Shown one piece after another: positions 33,966 through 40,942 of a stretch of DNA of 64,000 nt; the first letter of the stretch is position 1; each line of letters starts with the position of its first letter. The stretch is from Butyricicoccus pullicaecorum (GTDB lineage: Bacteria > Bacillota > Clostridia > Oscillospirales > Butyricicoccaceae), in the NCBI GenBank assembly GCA_018366195.1, contig JAGZIN010000005.1, positions 1 through 64,000 on the forward strand, given 5' to 3'. Position numbers and translations under genes: made by a program. A model generated the notes under the pieces. It was not told the origin of the DNA. It worked only from the letters and a program-made list of their open reading frames with translations, and did no database searches.

Positions 33966-33999
33966 CCTTTCGCCGCAGCTGTTTAAGAAATACTACGCA
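33966..33999. other. attR of element 1 (predicted)
   Basis: The left half is element sequence (CCTTTCGCCGC, 33966-33976), the core is TTAA (33983-33986), and the right half is sigK sequence ending CGCA (33996-33999). Rejoined to the left sigK half, TGCG and CGCA each lie ten bases from the same AA centre. Confidence 0.7.
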
Positions 34000-34121
34000 G
34001 ACCCCGCCGACCAAGATGACCTGATTTCAATTGGCACCATTGGGCTTATCAAGGCTGTCAGCTCCTACAAGCCCGACAAAGGGGTTCGGCTCGCGACCTA
34101 TGCAGCCCGCTGTATTGAAAA
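33987..34121 (+). CDS. sigK: sigK piece B (central part of sigma-K)
   Basis: 135 bases encoding the middle of SigK, isolated between the two elements. The segment DLISIGTIGLIKAVSSY is the -10-binding region 2.3-2.4, and RLATYAARCIEN leads to the classical Bacillus skin site. It has no start of its own and reads into element 2 to a stop there. Joined to piece A it starts K-K-Y-Y, and joined to piece C it gives ARCIENEILMYFR. Confidence 0.92.
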
Positions 34122-34133
34122 TGCTATCCTCAC
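34108..34133. other. attL of element 2 (predicted)
   Basis: The shared pentamer AAATG (34119-34123) contains the predicted AA crossover (34120-34121). The element-side arm is TGCTATCCTCAC (34122-34133), the exact inverse complement of the arm at the other end. Confidence 0.8.
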
Positions 34134-34152
34134 ACCAACGTCCCTCGGTCAT

Positions 34153-35229
34153 TCAAATACTTGGCTGCTCGGTGTTGAGGGAATCTGCTTCAAACCTCTG
34201 CTCTACCAGCTTTTGATACAGGAACATAAAGGCAAGCCCCAATAGGATACCCAATATATTATTCTGAATTCGCAGCACAACTGCATTTTGAATCCCATAT
34301 ACTCCAGCAGCCATCAGGAGCGCACCAAAACAGTTGAGTGCGGTCTTATAACGATAATCTGTGGAAAATCCCAGACACAAGCCGCCAATCGGTCCTAAGA
34401 AGCTATGCAATGCCTCTGGTATCACCTGATAGATGACAAAGAAGAGTGTTGAACCCACAACAACGCCCAAAATACGCTGCCAAACACGTTCCTTGAGGTT
34501 GACGTTGGGATAGCCCGAAAACAGTGATATGCAGGCAAATCCCACCCACATAAAGCGTTCCATCTTAAAGAGACCTCCCAAAGCCAATACCAGACTGACT
34601 CCCAAAGCCATACGCATCTGCCAACGGCTTTTTTCCTGAGACATTGTAAACTGTGCAGCGACTTGATGAAATCGAATGTCTTTATTCTTATCGCGATGCT
34701 TTAAGTAGAGGACGGCACCGCACAAAAGATAGCCCACTGCCGTTAATCCCGCACGCCCCCAAAAAGCCGCACCGGTCACCGGATTGCCCGTAAGGAACAC
34801 ATAAGCAAATCCGAACAACCCGCCATTTCCAAGTTCCGGTCTGTCCGTCGTCATCAATAGAAGCGTCAAGAACGCACAAAAATGAATACAGAACGCAACG
34901 AGAGGCGGAACGGCTGTCGCCGCAACCGGAGCAATCAACAGGATTGCAAATGCCAGCGCCAATGTTGCCATGGAATCCTTGATACAATACCCAAAATCTA
35001 CAAAGCGAATCCCAAGCAGGATACAAAACAAAGAAACGCCCATCGGATTATTTTCTGTTCCAAAGACAGCACCAAGTCCGCCAACAAACAGAATCGCAAA
35101 GAGAACAATCAGCAGGGCGCGCATTGCCATCGCCAGCCATATTCTGCGACGCTCTCCTGCTGTTTGACACGCATGAATCTTTTCTTTTAACACCGCTGCA
35201 TCGAGCTGCAACATATCATAAAACCGCAA
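34153..35229 (-). CDS. FUSC-type (aromatic acid exporter-like) membrane protein
   Basis: A 358-residue protein. An N-terminal cytosolic stretch (residues 1-~30) precedes two blocks of hydrophobic segments (about ten in all), the pattern of FUSC/aromatic acid exporters, with GLTAVGYLLCGAVLYL and GVVVGSTLFFVIYQVIP among the helices. The substrate is unknown. It follows the MarR gene by 17 bases, and its stop is only about 30 bases from the left end of element 2. A stress-efflux role is inference. Confidence 0.75.
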   Translation of the reverse strand: MRFYDMLQLDAAVLKEKIHACQTAGERRRIWLAMAMRALLIVLFAILFVGGLGAVFGTENNPMGVSLFCILLGIRFVDFGYCIKDSMATLALAFAILLIAPVAATAVPPLVAFCIHFCAFLTLLLMTTDRPELGNGGLFGFAYVFLTGNPVTGAAFWGRAGLTAVGYLLCGAVLYLKHRDKNKDIRFHQVAAQFTMSQEKSRWQMRMALGVSLVLALGGLFKMERFMWVGFACISLFSGYPNVNLKERVWQRILGVVVGSTLFFVIYQVIPEALHSFLGPIGGLCLGFSTDYRYKTALNCFGALLMAAGVYGIQNAVVLRIQNNILGILLGLAFMFLYQKLVEQRFEADSLNTEQPSI

Positions 35230-35246
35230 TCAAACTACCTCCTAAA

Positions 35247-35687
35247 TCATTTTAATCCGATTGATTGTCCAGTGCTTCTGTTTGCAAGCTGAATCAACTC
35301 AAACATCAGGTCAAATTGCGAGCCCATCTGTCGTTTCACATCATATAACGGTCGTAAAATGGCGCTATAATTTTTCCCCAGTTCCTCCTGTCCGCTCTGT
35401 GTAATCGAAAGCATATAGCTTCTTTCATCAGTCGGGTGCTTTTCCTTTTGGATATATCCTTTTTCAAACAGCTTTTTCAGGCATCGGCTCACAGCCTCTT
35501 TTTTCATTCCGCTCTGTCTGCTCAAGGCAAGCGGGGTGCTCTCATCTGGCTCTAAGTACAGTCTTGCCAGTAATTCTCTCTCACTTGCCGTGAGCGTCTG
35601 TGTTTTTTCTTGTGACAGCAATGCTCTGGATAGGTGGTGCAGCTCCTGCTGATAAGCGAGCATTTGCAGCCAATCTGTTCGTTTCAT
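35247..35687 (-). CDS. MarR-family regulator
   Basis: A 146-residue winged-helix regulator. The recognition region is SALSRQSGMKKEAVSRCLKK-like (here TPLALSRQSGMKKEAVSRCL) followed by the wing KGYIQKEKHPTDERSYML. I chose the ATG at 35687, behind GGAAGGGG. It is the first gene of an operon with the exporter and has a consensus promoter with an inverted repeat near the start site, so it probably represses itself and the exporter. Confidence 0.88.
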   Translation of the reverse strand: MKRTDWLQMLAYQQELHHLSRALLSQEKTQTLTASERELLARLYLEPDESTPLALSRQSGMKKEAVSRCLKKLFEKGYIQKEKHPTDERSYMLSITQSGQEELGKNYSAILRPLYDVKRQMGSQFDLMFELIQLANRSTGQSIGLK

Positions 35688-35709
35688 TGTCCCCGCCCCT
35701 TCCAACAAG

Positions 35710-35722
35710 TTAACAAAGTTAA
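35710..35722. promoter_or_regulatory. candidate MarR operator
   Basis: Perfect inverted repeat TTAAC-aaa-GTTAA abutting the -10 box and covering the probable transcription start of the MarR-exporter operon. Confidence 0.55.
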
Positions 35723-35750
35723 TTATAGGTCTTTTCTTTGTCCTTGTCAA
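35722..35750 (-). promoter_or_regulatory. consensus promoter of the MarR-exporter operon
   Basis: Minus-strand -35 TTGACA (35745-35750), 17-bp spacer, -10 TATAAT (35722-35727), a perfect sigma-A promoter inside element 2. Confidence 0.9.
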
Positions 35751-35810
35751 TATTCTAAATTTCTTCTCTTGCAAATTGTGCAATATACATAAATTTCTTT
35801 CTAAAATTCA

Positions 35811-35847
35811 AAAGCCTTCTGCAAACTTTGATTTTGCAAAAGGCTTT
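35811..35847. terminator. hairpin after the small unknown gene
   Basis: Stem AAAGCCTT-c-TGCAAA with TTTGCA-a-AAGGCTTT around a 7-base loop, just downstream of the gene at 35855 on the minus strand. The T-tract is short, so its strength is uncertain. Confidence 0.6.
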
Positions 35848-35854
35848 GTTGAAT

Positions 35855-36061
35855 TTATGAGTCTTTTTTGTCCCGTTCGTTCGCTGCGATTGCCTCCATC
35901 ACACTTTTCAAAACATCCTGTTTTTGTTCCGGCTCACAGTCTAATTGCTTCAGTGCCGCTCGGATATTCTCTGCATATACGCCTGCCAGTTGACGCTCCA
36001 GCTTTTGCTGACTCTCCTTGCTCTCCGGTGTATATAGGAAAACGGAAATCCCCTTTGCCAT
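35855..36061 (-). CDS. small unknown protein of element 2
   Basis: A 68-residue protein I do not recognise, with a good ribosome site (CAGGAGG) before the ATG. An N-terminal strand-like part (GISVFLYTPESKES) is followed by two helices rich in charged residues and a KDS tail. It is divergent from the recombinase 2 gene. By position and size it could be a directionality factor for that recombinase, but this is only a guess. Confidence 0.55.
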   Translation of the reverse strand: MAKGISVFLYTPESKESQQKLERQLAGVYAENIRAALKQLDCEPEQKQDVLKSVMEAIAANERDKKDS

Positions 36062-36150
36062 TTTTCTGCCTCCTGTATCATCATTTCTCCTTCCATCTTA
36101 TGCAGGAAAATCTTTCTGATAGACCAGAGAAGTTTTTTGCGGGTTGCCTT

Positions 36151-36158
36151 CATAGAAT
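36151..36158 (+). promoter_or_regulatory. possible sigma-E -10 element of recombinase 2
   Basis: CATAGAAT is seven of eight to the sigma-E -10 consensus CATACAAT and lies 33 bases before the start codon. No convincing -35 was found at the right distance, so this is weak. Confidence 0.3.
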
Positions 36159-36190
36159 AGAAGCGATATCCTACGAAGGGAGCAGAAATT

Positions 36191-37852
36191 ATGCAGCAAA
36201 AACAAGATGTCATTGCCATTTATTCCCGAAAGTCTCGTTTTACAGGCAAGGGCGAAAGTATTGGCAACCAAGTTGATTTATGTCTTTCCTATATCGCCGC
36301 AACCTTTGGCAGCTCTTATGCACAAAACGCCGTGATATTTGAAGATGAAGGCTTTTCCGGAGGAAATCTCCAACGCCCTGACTTTCAAAAAATGATGAAA
36401 GCGGCTCATCAGCGGCAATTCAAAGCCATTGTGGTCTATCGCCTCGACCGCATCAGCCGCAATATCGGTGACTTTTCCCATCTGATCGAAGAACTGGGCA
36501 AACTCCACATCGACTTCATCTCGATTCGAGAACAATTCGACACTTCCAGTCCAATGGGGCGCGCTATGATGTATATTGCATCGGTATTCAGCCAGCTGGA
36601 ACGGGAAACCATTGCCGAACGCATTCGCGATAATATGCATGAGCTTGCCAAAACCGGTCGATGGCTTGGCGGTACAACACCAACCGGTTACACCTCCACG
36701 CATACACAAAGCCTGTCCTTTGATGGAAAACGCAAAAGTGCCTGTCATCTCCAACTGATTCCGGAGGAAGCACAAATCATTCGAAAAATCTATGCACTGT
36801 ATTTGGAAACCGACTCTCTCACCCAAACAGAAGCGGAACTCCTGCGGCAGCAGGTCAAAACCAAAACCGGACGGGATTTCACGCGCTTCTCGATTAAATC
36901 CATTCTGCAAAATCCGGTCTATCTCATTGCAGACCAAGATGCCTACCAATATTTCACGGAACTGAAAGCTGAACTGTTCTCTCCCCCTACTGCTTTTGAT
37001 GGCACACATGGCATTTTGGCATATAATCGTACCCATCAGGAAAAGGGGCACGCTACGGTCTCACTTCCCCCTCATGAATGGATTGTATCAGTTGGGCAGC
37101 ATACCGGCTTGATTCCCTCACATCAATGGATTGCAGTACAGCAATCCATTGCGCGCAATCAGTGCAAAGCCTATCGCAAACCCCGCCGCAATACCGCTCT
37201 TTTGACCGGACTTCTCTGGTGCAGCTGCGGCAGCCGTATGTATCCCAAGCTCTCTGCAAAGACCGGAACCCATACATATCTCTGTAAATGCAAGGAGCGC
37301 AGCAAAAAAGCGTTATGCAGCCGCAGCAATCTCTCCGGAAATCCCATAGATGAGGCTGTACTCACCCAAATCAGCCGCCTAACCTTTGACCGCAAATATC
37401 TTCTGCAGCAGCTGGCGCAGGAAGAACAGCACATACTCCAAAGCCAATCACAAGCGCTGCATGCACAAGCACATTTACAACAAGCACAGTTGGAAATCCA
37501 ACACAAAATCACAGCTTTGGTCGATTCTCTCACAAGCTTTTCAGACAGCTCTGCCACTTTGCATATCCAAAAACGGATTGCGCAGCTGCACGAGCAAAGC
37601 AGCAGGCTGGACACCCAAATCACAGCTCTGCAAACCGCTTCCACACCGCTGGAACGCCATGTAAGAACCGAGATTTGTCAAACCCTCTCCGTTCCGCAAA
37701 ATAGCTTGCGCACAACAGAACAAAAGCGTGCCCTCATTCGCGCGTCGGTCTGTAAAGTCATTTGGGACGGTCAGTCTGCTCATGTCATTTTATATGGTGC
37801 GCCACAGAACACAGGCTCCAACGGGACGCATTTGGGTGAGGATAGCAAATGA
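36191..37852 (+). CDS. large serine recombinase of element 2 (SpoIVCA-like)
   Basis: A 553-residue large serine recombinase. The resolvase domain has its nucleophile at about Ser15 (YSRKSRF) and the motif VYRLDRISRN; a recombinase domain, a zinc ribbon (LWCSCGSRMY, then YLCKC) and a long coiled coil (residues about 400-480) follow. It should excise element 2. The ATG follows AAGGGAG. The frame ends GEDSK at a TGA overlapping the AAATG crossover site. It faces outward, opposite to recombinase 1, and the two share little obvious sequence, so they are probably of separate origin. Confidence 0.92.
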   Translation: MQQKQDVIAIYSRKSRFTGKGESIGNQVDLCLSYIAATFGSSYAQNAVIFEDEGFSGGNLQRPDFQKMMKAAHQRQFKAIVVYRLDRISRNIGDFSHLIEELGKLHIDFISIREQFDTSSPMGRAMMYIASVFSQLERETIAERIRDNMHELAKTGRWLGGTTPTGYTSTHTQSLSFDGKRKSACHLQLIPEEAQIIRKIYALYLETDSLTQTEAELLRQQVKTKTGRDFTRFSIKSILQNPVYLIADQDAYQYFTELKAELFSPPTAFDGTHGILAYNRTHQEKGHATVSLPPHEWIVSVGQHTGLIPSHQWIAVQQSIARNQCKAYRKPRRNTALLTGLLWCSCGSRMYPKLSAKTGTHTYLCKCKERSKKALCSRSNLSGNPIDEAVLTQISRLTFDRKYLLQQLAQEEQHILQSQSQALHAQAHLQQAQLEIQHKITALVDSLTSFSDSSATLHIQKRIAQLHEQSSRLDTQITALQTASTPLERHVRTEICQTLSVPQNSLRTTEQKRALIRASVCKVIWDGQSAHVILYGAPQNTGSNGTHLGEDSK

Positions 37853-37862
37853 AATCCTCATG
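37836..37862. other. attR of element 2 (predicted)
   Basis: Element-side arm GTGAGGATAGCA (37836-37847), crossover AA (37848-37849) within AAATG, then sigK sequence TGAAATCC onward. The recombinase 2 stop codon (37850-37852) starts right after the AA. Confidence 0.8.
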
Positions 37863-38207
37863 TATTTTCGCGCAGGACGCAAAACACAAAATGAAGTTTC
37901 TCTGGACGAAACGCAGGATAGCGATGGGGACGGCAGCTCGCTTTCCCTGCTGGATACCATCAGTGTGGAAGATGAACGCTTACACCTTGTCGAAATGAGC
38001 GATCGCTATCAAATGATGTATGCCTGTCTGGAACGCTGTCTGAACGAGCGCGAACGGCATATCCTGATTCTGCGCTATGGGATTGGTGGAAAAGAGCCCA
38101 TGACCCAAAAAGATGTTGCCAAGGAACTTGGAATTTCGCGCTCTTATATTTCGCGCATTGAAAAAAAAGCATTGCAAAAGCTTGCGGAAGCACTAGGCAA
38201 CTCTTGA
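37850..38207 (+). CDS. sigK: sigK piece C (C-terminal part of sigma-K)
   Basis: 358 bases encoding the rest of SigK: EILMYFRAGRKTQNEVSLDE, then region 4 with the -35-binding helix-turn-helix (TQKDVAKELGISRSYISRIE). It has no ribosome site or start at its beginning and reads upstream into element 2 in frame with junk. The three pieces sum to 675 bases, 225 codons with the stop, giving a 224-residue sigma factor of near-normal size. Confidence 0.92.
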
Positions 38208-38260
38208 CGGATTTTCTCGATGGCGGTATGATTAAAAAAACATAACCAAAGGTGACTTTT

Positions 38261-38524
38261 ATGGAAGAGATGAAATTTTGTCAAAGCTGCCGTATGCCGC
38301 TGTCCCCTTATATGTACGGTACGGAAGCAGACGGCTCCAAAAATCCCGATTATTGTATTCGCTGCTATGCCAATGGCGCATTTACTTCGGACTGTACCAT
38401 GGAGGAAATGCTTGTTTCGTGTATCCCTCTTTTTTGCGACTCCAATCCGGATATGGCGCTCGAAGAAGCCTCTCATTTACTGCACGAGCTGTTTCCACAG
38501 CTCAAACGCTGGAAATCGGAATAA
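38261..38524 (+). CDS. small zinc-ribbon protein
   Basis: An 87-residue protein with a four-cysteine zinc ribbon: FCQSCRMPL near residue 5 and YCIRCY near residue 30. The rest is a short alpha-helical domain. Function unknown; similar proteins occur as stand-alone genes or fused to effector-binding domains. The ATG follows AAAGGTGA. It lies 12 bases upstream of a two-component regulator and is probably cotranscribed. Confidence 0.7.
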   Translation: MEEMKFCQSCRMPLSPYMYGTEADGSKNPDYCIRCYANGAFTSDCTMEEMLVSCIPLFCDSNPDMALEEASHLLHELFPQLKRWKSE

Positions 38525-38536
38525 GGAGCAGATATC

Positions 38537-39217
38537 TTGTACCAAATTTTACTTTTAGAGGACGATATCGCACTGTCACAGGGCATTGCATTGGCCTTGC
38601 GTGCCTCCGGACAAATCACCGCATGCAGCAGTCTCAAGGAAGCGCGTGCCCTTCTCAGCCAACACAGCTTTGACCTGCTTCTTTTGGACATCAATCTTCC
38701 CGACGGTACCGGCATTGCCCTGTGCCATGAAGTGCGTCAAACCTCCTCGGTACCCATTTTATTTCTAACTGCCCGAGATACCGAATATGATGAAGTAGCA
38801 GGGCTGGAGTCCGGTGCTGATGACTATATCACAAAGCCTTTTCGTCTTGCAGTTCTGCGTGCCCGCGTTGACGTAGCGCTTCGGCGTTCCAAGCAGCCTG
38901 TTTCTGACAATTTTGTGAAAATCGGCACACTGACGCTGGACTTTGACCGGCAAAATTTTACACATTCCGGAACACCTCTGTCTCTCAGCCGCACCGAACA
39001 GCGCTTGCTTCGATTTTTGATTGCAAACAGTGGTCATGTACTGACACGGGAATTCTTAATGGACCGTGTGTGGAGTGGCGGCGATTTTGTAGATGAAAAT
39101 ACACTATCTGTCACCATTCGCCGTCTGCGCAGCAAATTGGAGCCCAATCCCAAAAATCCAATTTACATTCGCACGGTTTATGGAATCGGCTATGTATGGG
39201 AGGCATCTGATGCTTAG
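38537..39217 (+). CDS. OmpR-family response regulator (BceR/VanR-like)
   Basis: A 226-residue regulator with a receiver domain (phospho-acceptor D51 in LLLDINLPDGTG, lysine in YITKPF) and a winged-helix output domain (SRTEQRLLRFLIANSG). The start is a TTG at 38537, supported by AAGGAG eight bases upstream and by alignment of the first strand. It overlaps the kinase gene by eight bases and presumably controls the ABC transporter downstream. Confidence 0.92.
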   Translation: MYQILLLEDDIALSQGIALALRASGQITACSSLKEARALLSQHSFDLLLLDINLPDGTGIALCHEVRQTSSVPILFLTARDTEYDEVAGLESGADDYITKPFRLAVLRARVDVALRRSKQPVSDNFVKIGTLTLDFDRQNFTHSGTPLSLSRTEQRLLRFLIANSGHVLTREFLMDRVWSGGDFVDENTLSVTIRRLRSKLEPNPKNPIYIRTVYGIGYVWEASDA

Positions 39218-40109
39218 CTTGATTGTCTTTCTTGGGGGCTGTCTTTTTCTTCTGTGTGCAAGTCTCCTGTATTTTCATGCACAGCATGTGCTCCATCGTC
39301 TGGACAACATACTGGATTCCGCCATTTCCGGAACCTTTCAGCCCTCCTGCTATGATGAAAGCCAAATTTCTCGTACCGAACAAAAATTTTCACAGTTTTT
39401 ATCTGCCAGTATCCTCTCCCGCAAGGCGCTCGATACCGACCGCGCACGGATTCAGGCATTGATTGGTGATATCGCGCATCAATCCCGCACACCCATTGCA
39501 AACATCTTGCTTTATACCGGTCTGCTTGCTGAGGAAGCTTTGACAGACGAGCAGCGCGTACTGGTCGAACAGGCAATCACCCAAACCGAAAAGCTTGGAT
39601 TTCTCATTGACTCTCTTGTAAAAACCTCTCGGTTAGAGTCTGGTATGGTTCAGGTATCCCCCGTATACTGTCCGCTTTCCGATTTGCTGCGTCATCTGGA
39701 AGATAGCTTCACCCCTGAGGCGCAGCGAAATCACATTGATTTCACAGTGGAGCTTCCGGATATTTACGCCGCCTTCGACCCCAAATGGACTGCGGAAGCC
39801 ATTGGGAATCTGATTGACAATGCCATCAAATACACGCCCTCCGGCGGCAGGGTTCGTGTATTTGCAGAAGTATTTGAGCTTTTCTGTGCCATCGTGGTGG
39901 AGGACACCGGTCCCGGCATTGCAGAACAGGAGCATGCAAAAATATTTTCCCGATTCTATCGTTCTCCCGAGATGGCGGCAGTGCCCGGCGTCGGGATTGG
40001 GTTATATCTGACTCGAGAAATCCTCCACAAGCAGAATGGCTATATCAAATTATGTTCGATTCCCGGGCATGGTGCAAAATTCTCTGCGTTTCTGCCACGG
40101 GATATCTAA
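39210..40109 (+). CDS. sensor histidine kinase
   Basis: A 299-residue kinase with one clear N-terminal membrane segment (residues about 2-22) and only a short stretch before the HisKA domain. The phospho-acceptor is H90 in DIAHQSRTPIAN. The ATP-binding N box (NLIDNAIKY) and G boxes (EDTGPGI, GVGIGL) are intact. The ATG at 39210 follows GGGAGG. Such kinases usually sense through the partner ABC permease. Confidence 0.9.
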   Translation: MLSLIVFLGGCLFLLCASLLYFHAQHVLHRLDNILDSAISGTFQPSCYDESQISRTEQKFSQFLSASILSRKALDTDRARIQALIGDIAHQSRTPIANILLYTGLLAEEALTDEQRVLVEQAITQTEKLGFLIDSLVKTSRLESGMVQVSPVYCPLSDLLRHLEDSFTPEAQRNHIDFTVELPDIYAAFDPKWTAEAIGNLIDNAIKYTPSGGRVRVFAEVFELFCAIVVEDTGPGIAEQEHAKIFSRFYRSPEMAAVPGVGIGLYLTREILHKQNGYIKLCSIPGHGAKFSAFLPRDI

Positions 40110-40114
40110 AATTT

Positions 40115-40143
40115 TGCCGGTCTTATCAAAAGATCGGCATTTT
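40115..40143 (+). terminator. terminator after the kinase gene
   Basis: Stem TGCCGGTC / GATCGGCA (one G-T pair) with a 9-base loop and a short T-run, just after the kinase stop. The ABC genes downstream therefore need their own promoter or read-through. Confidence 0.6.
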
Positions 40144-40271
40144 GTTGTTCTGTTTTACAGGCTTTCCTCAATTCTTACACAACTGTTAGATTCTTTTTTG
40201 CCCTTGTCACGGCATGGTAAGATTGTTCTGGTATGATAAAGACAGTTCAAAACATCAAGGAGGTTCTTTCT

Positions 40272-40937
40272 ATGCCAATCCTGCAAACAAAAGCGCTCAA
40301 AAAATATTATGGTACAAAAGATACCGAAGTGCGTGCATTGGACGGCGTTGATTTATCTGTTGAAGTCGGTGAATTTGTTTCCATTGTTGGTACATCGGGC
40401 TCCGGAAAATCTACACTGCTGCACATGCTGGGCGGTCTGGACCGTCCCACTTCAGGTCAGGTCTTTGTAGATGGTCAGGATATCTTTTCGCTCAAAGACG
40501 ATGCCCTGACGATTTTTCGCCGCCGAAAAATCGGTTTTGTATTCCAAAGCTATAACCTTGTTCCGGTGCTCAATGTATTTGAAAATATCGTACTTCCCAT
40601 TGAGCTTGACGGAAACACGGTTGACCAAACCTATATCCAGCAAATCTCAGAAATGCTGGGTCTGACGGCAATGCACAATCGACTGCCCAATCAGCTTTCC
40701 GGCGGACAGCAGCAGCGTGTTGCCATTGCTCGCGCCCTCGCCACGAAGCCTGCCATTATTTTGGCAGATGAACCGACCGGCAATCTGGATTCCCACACCT
40801 CACAAGATGTTCTGTCCCTGCTCAAAATCACCAGCGCAAAATTTGGGCAAACCATCGTCATGATTACACACAACGAAGAAATTGCACAGCTGGCAGACCG
40901 TATTATCCGCATTGAAGACGGGCAGATTCGGAGGTGA
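40272..40937 (+). CDS. ABC transporter ATP-binding protein (MacB/BceA-like)
   Basis: A 221-residue ATPase. Walker A GTSGSGKST, Q-loop FQSYNLVP, signature LSGGQQQRVA and Walker B IILADEPTGNLDS are all present. The ATG at 40272 follows AAGGAGG; an ATG 13 codons upstream lacks one. It overlaps neither neighbour and precedes the large permease by five bases. Confidence 0.95.
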   Translation: MPILQTKALKKYYGTKDTEVRALDGVDLSVEVGEFVSIVGTSGSGKSTLLHMLGGLDRPTSGQVFVDGQDIFSLKDDALTIFRRRKIGFVFQSYNLVPVLNVFENIVLPIELDGNTVDQTYIQQISEMLGLTAMHNRLPNQLSGGQQQRVAIARALATKPAIILADEPTGNLDSHTSQDVLSLLKITSAKFGQTIVMITHNEEIAQLADRIIRIEDGQIRR

Positions 40938-40942
40938 TTCCC

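Larger units (their letters stand above)
29287..33986. mobile_element. skin-like element 1 in sigK (4,700 bp)
   Basis: Insertion between the LVAHIVKK and YYADP codons of sigK, bounded by TTAA copies (29283-29286, 33983-33986). It holds a large serine recombinase with a small partner gene (minus strand) and a fapA-cheX-cheY operon with terminator (plus strand). No phage structural, conjugation or transposase genes are present. Removal leaves sigK in frame. Inverted repeats around the core support the ends (CCTTTCGCCGC at 33966-33976, GCTGCAAAAGG at 29295-29305). Confidence 0.88.
34122..37849. mobile_element. skin-like element 2 in sigK (3,728 bp)
   Basis: Second insertion, 135 bases after the first, between the ARCIEN and EILMY codons, matching my recollection of the Bacillus skin site. 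The ends are marked by a shared AAATG. The circular form would create GTGAGGATAGCA-AA-TGCTATCCTCAC, two perfect 12-bp arms. It carries a MarR regulator and an FUSC-type exporter (minus strand), a small unknown gene (minus strand) and a large serine recombinase (plus strand). Removal restores the sigK frame. Confidence 0.9.

Noticed and set aside
29287..37849. Prophage or conjugative element
   Set aside because: No capsid, portal, terminase, relaxase, replication or transfer genes are present; only recombinases and small cargo operons.
37728..38207. An apparent stand-alone sigma factor gene with a full C-terminal domain
   Set aside because: It has no ribosome site. The part before 37850 is recombinase 2 sequence in another frame, and the rest is the third piece of sigK.
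29105..38207. sigK as a pseudogene broken by two insertions
   Set aside because: Joining the pieces at matching dinucleotides restores one uninterrupted conserved frame, and each insert has an intact recombinase and paired att arms. Random insertion would rarely do this twice.
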